The notes: generated by a model not told the origin, from the letters alone. A DNA stretch of 64,000 bases from Chionoecetes opilio (GCA_016584305.1 JACEEZ010025380.1:22501-86500), one strand, 5' to 3'. Counted from the stretch's first letter, positions 31,541-42,753 are shown. Numbers and translations are program-made.

Positions 31541-32012
31541 CGCGGGGTTTCAAATTACCGGTTCCTAGATGCCAGTCCGCCTCGGCATGCCTGCCGGTGG
31601 TTCCCATGATCAGCTGACCAGGACAAGCTGTCCCTTGGATGTCAAATCAAGGGACACGGACTAACAATTACCGTGCGAAGGATACAATCCTGGTCATCTA
31701 TGAATTTTATGCATCATTTGGTTTGGGTTTTTGATTTATTATATTATGAGAGTATGTTCATATCTTGATTATTGGAATATGTTCTATCTAAAGTTTTTAT
31801 TTATATTCCTTGTATTCCTTAAGATTTAATCATCCCAATCCTCAAGAGGTCAGATGGAGGAGAAGCTGGGTCCCCAAACGGGGGTTGATTAGCTGCCACG
31901 CTCTCCTCGGCCAGTCTGCTGGATGGCAACCCCCCCGGTCTCCAGGCGTGGCCAAGGAACTGACCGGGCCTATGTCTACCAGCTGGCAAACTGATCCGTG
32001 CGAAGCTATCAA
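31541..32012. other. Two GC-rich patches with a hairpin
   Basis: 31,541-31,682 and 31,850-32,012 are GC-rich within AT-rich flanks and share GATCCG and CCGTGCGAAG words. The first contains TGTCCCTTG-N10-CAAGGGACA, a perfect 9-bp stem. Not identified. Confidence 0.4.
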
Positions 32013-32054
32013 TCTGTGTTCCATCTCTTTATCTGCATCATGATGGGTGGGTGA

Positions 32055-32297
32055 AGCGGAGATTTAAAAAAGAAATAGGGAGAGACTTGTTGACAAATAG
32101 GGTGGTAAATGATTGGAATGGACTTAATTCTATCCAATCATTTTTATTTATATCCTAATTGTTTCTAATCATCTCCCAATCATGTAAAATCATACCCAAT
32201 CCTCAGAGAGTTTCATGATGTTAGGGAGAAGCTGGTTCACAAACAGGGTGGTCAATGATTGGCATGGACCCAGTTGTCAGGCAGTACGGGGAAAAAA
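32055..32297 (+). mobile_element. Scraps of CR1/RTE-type retrotransposon 3' end
   Basis: Two short pieces (32,055-32,130 and 32,221-32,297) repeat the ACAAATAGGGTGGT-AAATGATTGG block found at 4.7 and 33.15 kb. Confidence 0.65.
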
Positions 32298-32380
32298 CAG
32301 ATGAATGATTAAATAAATGGTCAATAAAGTCACTGCATAGACCCCCTTCACCCTTGTAATGCTTTGTTGTGTGTTGACAG

Positions 32381-32502
32381 GCGACTTGAACCTGGTGTCC
32401 ACCCTGCTGAGCAACTTCTTCCTGGCCTCCTACAGCCTCATCAACTTCTCCTGCTTCCACGCCTCCCTCAGCAAGTCCCCCGGCTGGCGGCCAAGCTTCA
32501 AG
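32381..32502 (+). CDS. NKCC exon: transmembrane segment, SPGWRPSFK end
   Basis: Acceptor TGTTGACAG and donor GTGAGA. Reads [19 protein letters not shown] through [11 protein letters not shown], ends phase 0. The FHASLxKSPGWRPxFKYYN junction is diagnostic of the NKCC/NCC branch of SLC12. Confidence 0.93.
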
Positions 32503-35500
32503 GTGAGACAGGGGGATAGGAGGGATGGGCAGCAGGTCAAGTGTAGTTAGTATATAGTACATACATATACAGTTAGTAATAGATAGTTGCTTCAAGGTGA
32601 GACATGGGAGAGGAGGGATGGGTAGTGGGCAAGTGTAGTTAGTATTATAGTACATACATTTAGGGGAGGCGGTAGCAGAGTGGTTAGCGTCTCCGAGTGG
32701 CGTTCTCGGTGACCAGAGTTCGATCCTTGATGCAAACCAAAATATTTCTACACCGTCGAGTGGCAAAAACAAACAAACATGCAGTTAACTAATAGATGGG
32801 ATGATGGTATAAGATATGTCGGTGTTGTTCATTGTTCCCTCTCTGTGTTCCACCAGTACTACAACCTTGTTCTTTCCCTCAGTACTACAACCTGTGGGTG
32901 AGCCTGGTGGGCGGCATCGTGTGTCTCATCGTCATGTTCCTCATTGACTGGATCACCGCGCTCATCACCGTCGCCCTCTACTACCTCTTTGTGTCCTACC
33001 GCAACCCTGGTATGTCCCCATACACACTCTTTACAACCTACTCTAAATATTCAAAGAACTCATTCCAGAAGCTTCTCTTGATATTCAAATAGATCTCAGA
33101 TTCAGTCCTCACACGGATTCAAGCTGGAGAAGCCTAGATTTAAAAAGGAAATAGGGAGAAACTGGTTCACAAATAGGGTGATGAATGATTGGCATGGACT
33201 CAGTCGTCAGGTGGTCAGTGTGGAGTCTATTGGGGTCTTTAAAAGGAGGCTGGACAGTGTTATGGATGGGGATGAAAGGTGGATGTAGGCAGTGTTAAGT
33301 AACAGGAACTACCACGTGTAGGTCTCCCAGCCTCTTGTAGCTTCCTTATTTTCTTATGTTCTTACAAGTTCTCTTTAGAAGCTACTGTTAATATTTAAAT
33401 AACTCTTTCCAACCTGGACATTGCCTGCATAACATGACCTAAATAGGGGGGCAACGTCCCCTCAGACCCCCCCCCCCCCAGCTAGTTCACTAACCTATTA
33501 TATTAGACTCATTACCTTGTATTAGCCTCATTACCTTGTATTAGACTCATTACCTTGTATTAGCCTCATTACCTTGTATTAGACTCATTACATTGTATTA
33601 GCCTCATTACCTTATTTTAGACTCATTAACTTGTATTAGCCTCATTACCTTGTATTAGACTCATTACCTTGTATTAGCCTCATTAACTTGTATTAGACTC
33701 ATTATCTTGTATTAGACTCATTACCTTGTATTAGCCTCATTACCTTATTTTAGACTCATTAACTTGTATTAGACTCATTACCTTGTATTAGACTCATTTC
33801 CTTGTATTAGACTCATTAACTTGTATTAGACTTATTGCCTTGTATTAGACTCATTGCCTTGTATTAGCCTCATTACCTTATTTTAGACTCATTAACTTGT
33901 ATTAGACTCATTATCTTGTATTAGACTCATTGCCTTGTATTAGCCTCATTACCTTATTTTAGACTCATTAACTTGTATTAGACTCATTACCTTGTATTAG
34001 ACTCATTTCCTTGTATTAGACTCATTAACTTGTATTAGACTTATTGCCTTGTATTAGACTCATTAACTTGTATTAGCCTCATTAACTTGTATTAGACTCA
34101 TTGCCTTGTATTAGACTCATTACCTTGTTAGACTCATTGCCTTGTATTAGACTCATTGCCTTGTATTAGCCTCATTGCCTTGTATTAGACTCATTGCCTT
34201 GTATTAGCCTCATTACCTTGTATGAGACTCATTAACTTGTATTAGCCTCATTAACTTGTATTAGACTCATTGCCTTGTATTAGCCTCATTGCCTTGTATT
34301 AGATTCATTACCTTGTATTAGACTCTTTACCTTGTATGAGACTCATTAACTTGTATTAGACTCATTACCTTGTATTAGACTCATTAACTTGTATTAGCCT
34401 CATTAACTTGTATTAGACTCATTGCCTTGTATTAGACTCATTGCCTTGTATTAGACTCATTAACTTGTATTAGACTCATTGCCTTGTATTAGACTCATTG
34501 CCTTGTATTAGACTCATTGCCTTGTATTAGACTCATTAACTTGTATTAGCCTCATTAACTTGTATTAGCCTCATTGCCTTGTATTAGACTCATTGCCTTG
34601 TATTAGACTCATTAACTTGTATTAGACTCATTGCCTTGTATTAGACTCATTGCCTTGTATTAGACTCATTGCCTTGTATTAGACTCATTGCCTTGTATGA
34701 GACTCATTAACTTGTATTAGCCTCATTACCTTGTATTAGCCTCATTACCTTGTATTAGACTCATTACCTTGTATTAGACTCATTACCTTGTATTAGACTC
34801 ATTACCTTGTATTAGACTCATTACCTTGTATTAGACTCATTACCTTGTATTAGACTCATTGCCTTGTATTAGCCTCATTACCTTGTATTAGACTCATTAC
34901 CTTGCATTAGACTCATTACCTTGTATTAGACTCATTAACTTTTATTAGACTCATTGCCTTGTATTAGACTCATTACCTTGTATTAGACTCATTAACTTGT
35001 ATTAGACTCATTACCTTGTATTAGCCTCATTACCTTGTATTAGACTCATTACCTTGCATTAGACTCATTACCTTGTATTAGACTCATTAACTTGTATTAG
35101 ACTCATTACCTTGTATTAGACTCATTGCCTTGTATTAGACTCATTGCCTTGCATTAGCCTCATTACCTTGTATTAGACTCATTGCCTTGTATTAGACTCA
35201 TTGCCTTGTATTAGACTCATTGCCTTGTATTAGACTCATTGCCTTGCATTAGCCTCATTACCTTGTATTAGACTCATTGCCTTGTATTAGACTCATTGCC
35301 TTGTATTAGACTCATTACCTTGTATTAGACTCATTACCTTGTATTAGACTCATTACCTTGTATTAGACTCATTGCCTTGCATTAGCCTCATTACCTTGTA
35401 TTAGACTCATTGCCTTGTATTAGACTCATTGCCTTGTATTAGACTCATTACATTGTATTAGACTCATTACCTTGTATTAGACTCATTACCTTGTATTAGA

Positions 35501-38500
35501 CTCATTAACTTGTATTAGACTCATTACATTGTATTAGACTCATTACCTTGTATTAGACTCATTACATTGTATTAGACTCATTACCTTGTATTAGACTCAT
35601 TAACTTGTATTAGCCTCATTACATTGTATTAGACTCATTGCCTTGTATTAGACTCATTACATTGTATTAGACTCATTACCTTGTATTAGACTCATTACCT
35701 TGTATTAGACTCATTACCTTGTATTAGACTCATTAACTTGTATTAGACTCATTACCTTGTATTAGACTCATTGCCTTGTATTAGACTCATTACATTGTAT
35801 TAGACTCATTACCTTGTATTAGACTCATTACCTTGTATTAGCCTCATTAACTTGTATTAGACTCATTGCCTTGTATTAGACTCATTGCCTTGTATTAGAC
35901 TCATTACATTGTATTAGACTCATTACCTTGTATTAGACTCATTGCCTTGTATTAGACTCATTGCCTTGTATTAGACTCATTACATTGTATTAGACTCATT
36001 ACCTTGTATTAGACTCATTACCTTGTATTAGCCTCATTACCTTGTATTAGACTCATTACATTGTATTAGACTCATTACCTTGTATTAGACTCATTGCCTT
36101 GTATTAGACTCATTGCCTTGTATTAGACTCATTACATTGTATTAGACTCATTACCTTGTATTAGACTCATTGCCTTGTATTAGACTCATTGCCTTGTATT
36201 AGACTCATTACATTGTATTAGACTCATTACCTTGTATTAGACTCATTACCTTGTATTAGCCTCATTAACTTGTATTAGACTCATTGCCTTGTATTAGACT
36301 CATTACCTTGTATTAGACTCATTGCCTTGTATTAGACTCATTGCCTTGTATTAGACTCATTACATTGTATTAGACTCATTACCTTGTATTAGACTCATTG
36401 CCTTGTATTAGACTCATTGCCTTGTATTAGACTCATTACATTGTATTAGACTCATTACCTTGTATTAGACTCATTACATTGTATTAGACTCATTGCCTTG
36501 TATTAGACTCATTGCCTTGTATTAGACTCATTACATTGTATTAGACTCATTGCCTTGTATTAGACTCATTACCTTGTATTAGACTCATTACCTTGTATTA
36601 GACTCATTACATTGTATTAGACTCATTACCTTGTATTAGACTCATTAACTTGTATTAGACTCATTACCTTGTATTAGCCTCATTGCCTTGTATTAGCTCA
36701 TTACCTTGTATTAGACTCATTACCTTGTATTAGCCTCATTACCTTGTATTAGACTCATTGCCTCCTTATAAAAATGCATTTCAGAAACCTCTCTCTCTTT
36801 CTCTCTTTCTGTTTTACGTCAGATTTTCCCATAATGTCTCATGAGGTTAGACGGATTTTTATGATTTCAGAAACCTATTGTTTTAAAGATCAAAGGATTT
36901 ACTGTACACTTTTCCCTAACAGACGTGAACTGGGGATCATTGATGCAGGCACAGACATACGTATCAGCCTTGAAGACCACGCTGGACCTGAACACCACCG
37001 AGGAACACGTCAAGAACTACTGCCCACAGCTGCTGGTGCTCACCGGGCCCATAGCCTCAAGGCCGCCGCTCATTGACTTTGCCTACTCCATCACCAGGAA
37101 CATTGCCTTGCTGGCATGTGGTCACGTCATACAGGTAACACTACAGTCTTCAAGGCTTCTATATATCACCACTAAAGGCCTCAGTTCCTTCCTTATATAT
37201 AACAATCTTGATACCAGGTAACACTACAGTCTTCAAGGCTTCTATATATCACCACTAAAGGCCTCAGTTCCTTCCTTATATATAACAATCTTGATATAGC
37301 ATAGCCTGCACCTCACTGAAGGAAAGGAAGGAAAACTTGAATAGTGGTAATGCCTGTGTATCATAATCTTAACCCCTTGAGATCCAGAACGTAATTTCCA
37401 TTGTTTTTTGGGTGCCATTAGACGATTTTTAGTGAGTATAAGCAATGTTTTATAGCTATGACCTGTTTAGTATCCTTGTCCACTAACTCATTTGGTACAT
37501 TCAGTGACTTTTTGTGATTTTATGGCTTGACAACAGTTTTTTTTATTATATAGCAAAGGAAAGATCTGGGCGTGAAGGGGTTAATTTGACTGGTGGTTGT
37601 GTCACATGCCTCAACACGTTGTCATCATACAGGCCCCCAGACCCAGCGTGTGCGTAACTCCCTCAGCCGGCAGTCCTACAGCTGGCTCAGCAGACACAGC
37701 CTCCGCGCCTTCTACTCCCTCATTGAAGGCAACACCCTGGAGGAAAGTGCCAGGAACCTCTTCCAGGTGAGGCAGCAGCAGGGCCTGACACAGAGACCCG
37801 GGCAGATCTACTGTATGTACATCTGGCAACTACTACAACCTACTATCTACCAACACTACTATCAACTACTATCTACCAACACTACTACTACTACTAATGA
37901 TAATATTTGTACTTGCACCCGAAGGCATATATAGAAAAAAAAAAAAAAAAAACATAACACTCGGACACGAGGGAATGAACTTAAGTACTAAAACAAATGA
38001 AATATAATACGTATATCCATGTGGGCACTAGAGGCACTGCAGTACATAGAGAGTCTACACACTACAGTACATGTACACCTGGGCTTAATGTCGTGACTCG
38101 CACACAGAACAGTCATGTAGGGAATGAATAATGAATAGTTGTAGAGGATGCTTGGCAACCTCCTAGACTTTTCATTTTATCAAGTTACTTGTCAAAATTA
38201 TCCACCAACCACCCTCTCAATTACTAGTAGAGTGGTAGTTTTATCCCCCCCTTGTGAGGGAGGTACTGTTCGCTCACCATAGGGGGAGAGTAGGAATGTA
38301 TATGCGTTTATATATATATATAATTATAATGGCAATGGGTAGAAATTAAAGTGACTAAAGTGACTTGATACATTGGAAAGAATATAGTAGATCCCTTAGA
38401 CCTGCAGGTGTATGATATGGTAATGGTGCCTTGTCCTGCCCTCACAGCTGGTGGGCCTTGGCAAGCTGCCTCCCAACACCCTGGTGCTCGGCTACAAGGC

Positions 38501-41500
38501 TAACTGGCGCAAGTGTGACCCTGTGGAGCTCAAGGCCTACTTCAACACCCTCCAGTAAGTGGTGGTGAGCCCGGTGGTGATGTGGTGGAGTGGTGAGCCT
38601 GGTGGTGGTGTGGCGCAGTGGTGAGCCTTGTGGTGGTGTGGTGGTGTGGTGTGGAGTTTAAGGCCTACTTCAACACCCTCCAGTAAGTGGTGGTGAGCCT
38701 GGTGGTGATGTGGTGGAGTGGTGAGCCTGGTGGTGGTGTGGCGCAGTGGTGAGCCTTGTGGTGGTGTGGTGGTGTGGTGTGGAGCTTAAGGCCTACTTCA
38801 ACACCCTCCAGTAAGTGGTGGTGAGCCTTGGGGTGATGTGGTGGAGTGGTGAGCCTGGTGGTGGTGTGGCAGAGTGGTGAGCCTTGTGGTGGTGTGGTGG
38901 TGTGGTGTGGAGCTTAAGGCCTACTTCAACACCCTCTAGTAAGTGGTGGTGAGCCTTGGGGTGATGTGGTGGAGTGGTAGCCTGCTGAGAGGTGGAGGAG
39001 TGGTAGCCTGCTGAGAGGTGGAGGAGGAGGTGATGGGATACAGGGTGTACAGTGGTGTTGTTTTCTTTGAGCATCTGCATATTTTAATACTAAATATCCC
39101 CTTTTTATAAGTATAGGTTACTATTTCCACACTTATTCCCTCTGCAGTGAGGCTCTGGACATGTACTTTGCTGCATAGGTTTAACCCCTTGAGACCCAGA
39201 ACGTAATTTCCATTGCAATTTGGCTGCCATTCGACAATTTGTAGTGAATATAAGTAATATTTTATAGCCATGACCTGTTTAGTATCCTTGTTGACTAACT
39301 AATTTGGTATATTCAGTTACTTTTCTTATTTTATGGCTCGACAAGACAACAGACCATTTTTCATAGCAAATGAAAGATCTGGGTGTGAAGAGGTTAAACT
39401 AAATATCCCCTTCTTATTATTAGTAGCTATATATATCACTAAATCCACGTTTATTCCCCCTTACAGTGAGGCTCTGGATATGTAGTTTGGCGTGGTAATC
39501 CTGGGAGTGCCTCAGGGCCTGGACTACTCCCAGATCATTGAGGACGAGGACTCACCCATCACCATGAACGGCAACGAGACCAACATCACCCACACGCCCG
39601 AGGACAAGCCGGGTCAGGCCACCGCCGACACTCACCCAAGGTAGGTCATAGGTCAAACTCTGTGGACTGGTCTCTGTTCACTCTCTGGCAGGTTGTCTAA
39701 TATCCTCACACTGTTATGTGCCTATTCTATCCCTCCTTTCTAATACTAAGATCAAAGTCTGTCTTTAACCCCTTGAGGCCCAGAACGTTATTTCCATTGT
39801 AATTTGGGTACCATTAGATGATTTTTACTGAATATAAGCAAAATTTTATAGATATGCCCTGTTTAGTATCCTTGTCCACTATCTTAATTGGTATATTCAG
39901 TTACTTTTTGTAATTTTATGGCTAACAACGCACAATTTGTCATAGCCCAGGAAAGATCTGGGCGTGAAGGCGTTAAAGTCCGTGGATTTGTCAGTCATAT
40001 ATTCCCTTGAAGTAAACACAAAATGCATTGAGAAGTTCCTTTACTCTGCACCTTTCATACTCTGCCTTGCATTCATACTTCATACTCTTATACTCAAGAG
40101 TATACTCAATACTCAATAACATTATGGAAAGTCTCAGATGCAAAGTTTTTCTAGTTCTGAACATCATTTTTGTTCTGTTTCTAGATTGTCTGAGTTGTCT
40201 GGAGTTGACTGTGTCTGAATCAATGTTTTTAGTGCCCTGCCAGAATGGTTTGAAAGCTGATGACTGTTTCTTGCCGCCTCTTGTGAATGTTAGATGCTTC
40301 TGCTTGTCACGTGCTGTTATGTGCTGTTATGTGTTTATCATGTGCTGTTATGTGTTTATCATGTGCTGTTATGTGTTTATCATGTGCTGTTATGTGTTTA
40401 TCATGTGCTGTTATGTGTTTATCATGTGCTGTTATGTGTTTATCATGTGCTGTTATGTGTATCATGTGCTGTTATGTGCTGTTATGTGTTTATCATGTGC
40501 TGTTATGTGCTGTTATGTGTTTATCATGTGCTGTTATGTGTTTATCATGTGCTGTTATGTGTTTATCATGTGCTGTTATGTGTTTATCATGTGCTGTTAT
40601 GTGCTGTTATGTGTTTATCATGTGCTGTTATGTGCTGTTATGTGTTTATCATGTGCTGTTATGTGTTTATCATGTGCTGTTATGTGCTGTTATGTGTTTA
40701 TCATGTGCTGTTATGTGTTTATCATGTGCTGTTATGTGTTTATCATGTGCTGTTATGTGCTGTTATGTGTTTATCATGTGCTGTTATGTGCTGTTATGTG
40801 TTTATCATGTGCTTATGTGCTAATCATATGCTGTTATGTGCTTGTCTTGTGCTGTTATGTGTTTATCATGTGCTGTTATGTGTTTATCATGTGCTGTTAT
40901 GTGCTTATAATGTGCTGTTATGTGCTTGTCGTTTAAATATTGTTCTTTGTGATACACTTACTGATCGATCCAGTCTGCACAAAATTCAAAGTTACTCAAA
41001 TTTTTTGTATTTCATATTTTTATCATTACAAGGAGCTAAAAATACATAGAAATAATTGCTTTCCTCACTTGCTCAGCTTTTTACATCAACAAAAGAATTA
41101 AATGCATGTTTTTTTGTATAGCTAAAGACAGTTTGCAATGCTGGGTTAGCTAGGCCATGCTAATCCTTTGTTATGTATGCCTGCTGTCAGGTGCTATGTT
41201 GGTAATGTGTGTGTGTGTTGGTGGTTAGATAGCGAGCGAGTGACTATATGACCACCTTCAATGCCTTGTTCCAGGCAGTAATTACGACTCTATTCCACCT
41301 TGCACGCTACAGTCTTTAAGAAGAAGAAAATACCACAAACTGGTCGAGGTATTTGAACCATTTTGTTATTGAAGCCACAGTAGGTGTCTTGTAGCTTCCT
41401 TGTTTCCTTATGTTCTTATGTCTCTGTGTGTCTCTGTGTCTCTGTGTCTGTGTCTGTGTCTGTGTCTGTGTCTAACCCTATAGCCGAGGGGTTGTTTTGA

Positions 41501-42753
41501 ACACTTCCAGTTTGTTGTTGAAGTCACAGTAGGTGTGTCTTGTAGCTTCCTTGTGTTCTTATGTCTCTGTGTCTCTGTCTAACCCTATAGCCAAGGATCT
41601 TGTGTCTCTGATCTTATACTGCTTATTTTACGAGGTGAAAAATGCTGCCCCCTTGCTGCTTACTGCCTGATATTTGATGCCAGGAGAAGGGAATACTACG
41701 CTTCTTCTTAATGTCAGCTGTATTTTAGCATAATTAACCCTATTATCAGGTAAACATAGGCATCATTTTGAGCATGAGACCTTAGGATAGAATGGAATTT
41801 TTGCCTCGTTAAAACAAATAGACTATAGTCAGGGTCAGGAGAGTTTGGGGGAAGGTCAGGTTAGGTCAATGGAAGGAGAGTTTTCAGGGTAAGGAGAGTT
41901 TGGAGGCATTGAAAGGAGACTTGATAGCAGTCAACCTTTGGGGAGGCGGTAGCGGAGTGGTTAGCGTCTCCGACTGGCGTTCTCGGTGACCCGAGTTCGA
42001 TCCCCGAAGAAACCCAAAACCTTTCTGCACCGTCGAGTGGCCTAAGAACACCCACATGCCCTGCCCATCAACTCTACCTTCGAGTGCGAGTGCATCGGAG
42101 GACACAGGGGGGCGGCATGAGCCTCTCTAATCACAGGCGTCACTATAAGAATCCTGCCTGCGCCACCACGGGCGAGGGCCAACCATCACAGCAGCCCTCA
42201 AGTGAACCTCCAGAGCCTACCATCCGAGCCCTGGGTCACCACTGCCTACAGGCGCTATAGGCACAACATGTGAAAAAGAAAAGAAAAAAAAAGTAAAGCT
42301 TTTAAGGAAATTATATTTTAAGTGCATTTAAGGATGATAAGCCCCAAAAACTGTCAAATTAATACAATAGTGTTGGATAGAACTTCCAAACCTTAGGGTT
42401 AACTATGATAGAATACAGCTGACATTAAGAAGAAGCGTAGTATTCCCTTCTCCTGGCATCAAATATCAGTCAGTAAGCAGCAAGGGGGCAGGATTTTTCA
42501 CCTCGTTAAAAAAAATAGACTATAATACCAACCTTCCCACACTCTGCCACCCCTGACCTGACCTGACCTTCCTTCCCCCGCCAGGACTCTGCCAATGCCC
42601 CGCAAGACCTCTGTGTCTGCCCCGCTGTACACGGCCTGGCTGGAGACCCTCACCCGAGACATGCCGCCCTTCCTCCTCATCCGCGGCAACCAGACCTCCG
42701 TCCTCACCTGCTACTCAGGGCGCGGCGGGCAGAGGCTGGCTTTTGTATGCTAA
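32381..42753 (+). CDS. SLC12 Na-K-Cl cotransporter (NKCC-type), 3' half, seven exons
   Basis: Exons 32381-32502, 32883-33009, 36923-37134, 37641-37766, 38448-38554, 39467-39640 and 42585-42753 join in phase. They encode the last membrane segments ([40 protein letters not shown]) and parts of the cytosolic C-terminal domain ([35 protein letters not shown]), ending in [19 protein letters not shown]-type carriers move Na, K and 2 Cl across the plasma membrane in osmoregulation. Odd points: a TAG in exon 39467-39640, the usual 150 or so residues between the LGVPQGLD and LPMPRK blocks not found, and 11 extra residues after the normal end. Upstream exons are not seen. Confidence 0.92.
32663..32775 (+). 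mobile_element. tRNA-derived SINE, 5' part only
   Basis: GGGGAGGCGGTAGCAGAGTG head with A and B boxes and the CACCGTCGAGTGGC motif, then a CAAA tail. It lies in an NKCC intron. Confidence 0.8.
32883..33009 (+). CDS. NKCC exon: last membrane segments
   Basis: Acceptor CTTTCCCTCAG, donor GTATGT. 42 codons plus one base: [20 protein letters not shown], then [20 protein letters not shown] and NP. The acceptor plus exon start is partly duplicated just upstream (CACCAGTACTACAACCTTG at 32851), a possible cryptic acceptor. Confidence 0.93.
33105..33365 (+). mobile_element. CR1/RTE-type retrotransposon 3' end
   Basis: Encodes a decayed [19 protein letters not shown] and [17 protein letters not shown] end, then AACAGGAACTACCACGTGTA and CTTCCTTATTTTCTTATGTT. 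The best preserved copy of this family's coding end in the window. Confidence 0.7.
33495..36765. repeat. 19-bp satellite, about 170 copies, in an NKCC intron
   Basis: Unit TTGTATTAGACTCATTACC with variants AGCCTC, CATTGCC, CATTAAC and CATTACA. About 3.27 kb without interruption. Variant order looks like higher-order patches (for example TTACATTG blocks concentrated after 35.4 kb). Confidence 0.97.
36923..37134 (+). CDS. NKCC exon: start of the cytosolic C-terminal domain
   Basis: Acceptor TTCCCTAACAG, donor [66 protein letters not shown] and GHVIQ match the NWGSSxQA...HVKNxRPQxLVxTG segment of NKCC proteins. Confidence 0.93.
37132..37299 (+). repeat. Tandem duplication of 84 bp over the exon donor
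   Basis: AGGTAACACTACAGTCTTCA and the next 60 bases occur twice, at 37,132 and 37,216, so a second AG|GTAACA donor copy lies in the intron. Confidence 0.9.
37369..37584 (+). mobile_element. piggyBac-like MITE
   Basis: TTAA at 37369-37372 and 37581-37584; ends CCCCTTGAGATCCAGAACG and GATCTGGGCGTGAAGGGG. In an NKCC intron. Confidence 0.85.
37641..37766 (+). CDS. NKCC exon: [11 protein letters not shown] ... ESARNLFQ
   Basis: With acceptor GCCCCCAG at 37,640 the exon is 42 codons in phase 0: [42 protein letters not shown]. The residues GPQ expected before it are readable in the same frame, but no AG sits at the right place to include them, so either the acceptor has slipped or one base is lost upstream. 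Confidence 0.87.
38448..38554 (+). CDS. NKCC exon: [20 protein letters not shown]
   Basis: Acceptor CCTCACAG, donor GTAAGT after [25 protein letters not shown] then [15 protein letters not shown], with two bases carried to the next exon (CA + T gives His). The exon end and donor are repeated three more times downstream. Confidence 0.92.
38520..38960 (+). repeat. Four tandem 128-bp units carrying an exon end and splice donor
   Basis: AAGGCCTACTTCAACACCCT plus CCAGTAAGTGG occurs at about 38,531, 38,660, 38,788 and 38,916 (the last has CTCTAG). The spacer is GTGGTGAGCCTGGTGGTG-type minisatellite. Each unit includes the last 11 codons of the exon and a GTAAGT donor. Confidence 0.9.
39095..39180 (+). 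repeat. Partial duplicate of the following NKCC exon start
   Basis: CTGCAG then TGAGGCTCTGGACATGTACT repeats the acceptor and first codons of the exon at 39467 (HEALDMY). It reads EALDMYFAA and stops at TAG 39176. The duplicate has TAC where the main exon has TAG. A MITE separates the two. Confidence 0.8.
39181..39397 (+). mobile_element. piggyBac-like MITE
   Basis: TTAA at 39181-39184 and 39394-39397. Same family as 37369-37584. Confidence 0.85.
39467..39640 (+). CDS. NKCC exon with an in-frame TAG
   Basis: Acceptor CCCTTACAG, donor GTAGGT. In the frame set by the exon before, it reads H-EALDM, then TAG, then [51 protein letters not shown]. The FGVVIL...GLD block is the normal NKCC continuation, so the stop falls where a Tyr codon would be expected (TAC in the upstream duplicate). 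Premature stop or base error. Confidence 0.85.
39765..39976 (+). mobile_element. piggyBac-like MITE
   Basis: TTAA at 39765-39768 and 39973-39976, 204-bp element, GAGGCCCAGAACG and GATCTGGGCGTGAAGG ends. Confidence 0.85.
40306..40935. repeat. 21-bp minisatellite with 10-bp insert variants
   Basis: Unit TGCTGTTATGTGTTTATCAT, with extra TGCTGTTATG half units. About 630 bp in an NKCC intron. The Cys/Val/Tyr-rich frames (up to 302 codons) arise because 21 is a multiple of three, and are not genes. Confidence 0.95.
41275..41330 (+). other. Possible remnant of a missing NKCC exon
   Basis: After TTGTTCCAG the phase required by the exon at 39467-39640 gives a stop, then a run ending [13 protein letters not shown], which recalls the basic VFKKK stretch in NKCC C-terminal domains. 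The match is short and interrupted, so this is only a suggestion. Confidence 0.2.
41615..41827 (-). mobile_element. TATAGTC MITE, opposite orientation
   Basis: Inverted relative to the copies at 5149 and 15044; ends in AAATAGACTATA at 41,827. Confidence 0.75.
41939..42295 (+). mobile_element. tRNA-derived SINE, full length
   Basis: Head GGGGAGGCGGTAGCGGAGTG with GTTAGCGTC and the B box GAGTTCGATCCCC; body with ACCGTCGAGTGGCCTAAGAA, GCATCGGAGGACACAGGGG and GCCTGCGCCACCACGGG; end CTACAGGCGCTATAGGCAC with an A-rich tail. About 350 bp. The head derives from a tRNA, and the boxes are an internal pol III promoter. Confidence 0.88.
42397..42524 (+). mobile_element. TATAGTC MITE, 5'-truncated
   Basis: Right half only, ending AATAGACTATA, just before the last NKCC exon. 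Confidence 0.7.
42585..42753 (+). CDS. NKCC terminal exon
   Basis: Acceptor CCCGCCAG. One base completes Arg with AG from the exon at 39467-39640, then [40 protein letters not shown] and TCYS, followed by [11 protein letters not shown] and TAA at 42751. NKCC proteins normally end at VLTFYS, so the last 11 residues are an extension, perhaps from a lost stop. Confidence 0.92.

Noticed and set aside
33495..36765. CRISPR-like array
   Set aside because: The 19-bp units are contiguous with no spacers, and the setting is an intron of an animal gene.
40028..41049. 302- and 251-codon Cys/Tyr/Val-rich frames resembling membrane proteins
   Set aside because: All three frames of a 21-bp minisatellite are open; no conserved start or flanking domain.
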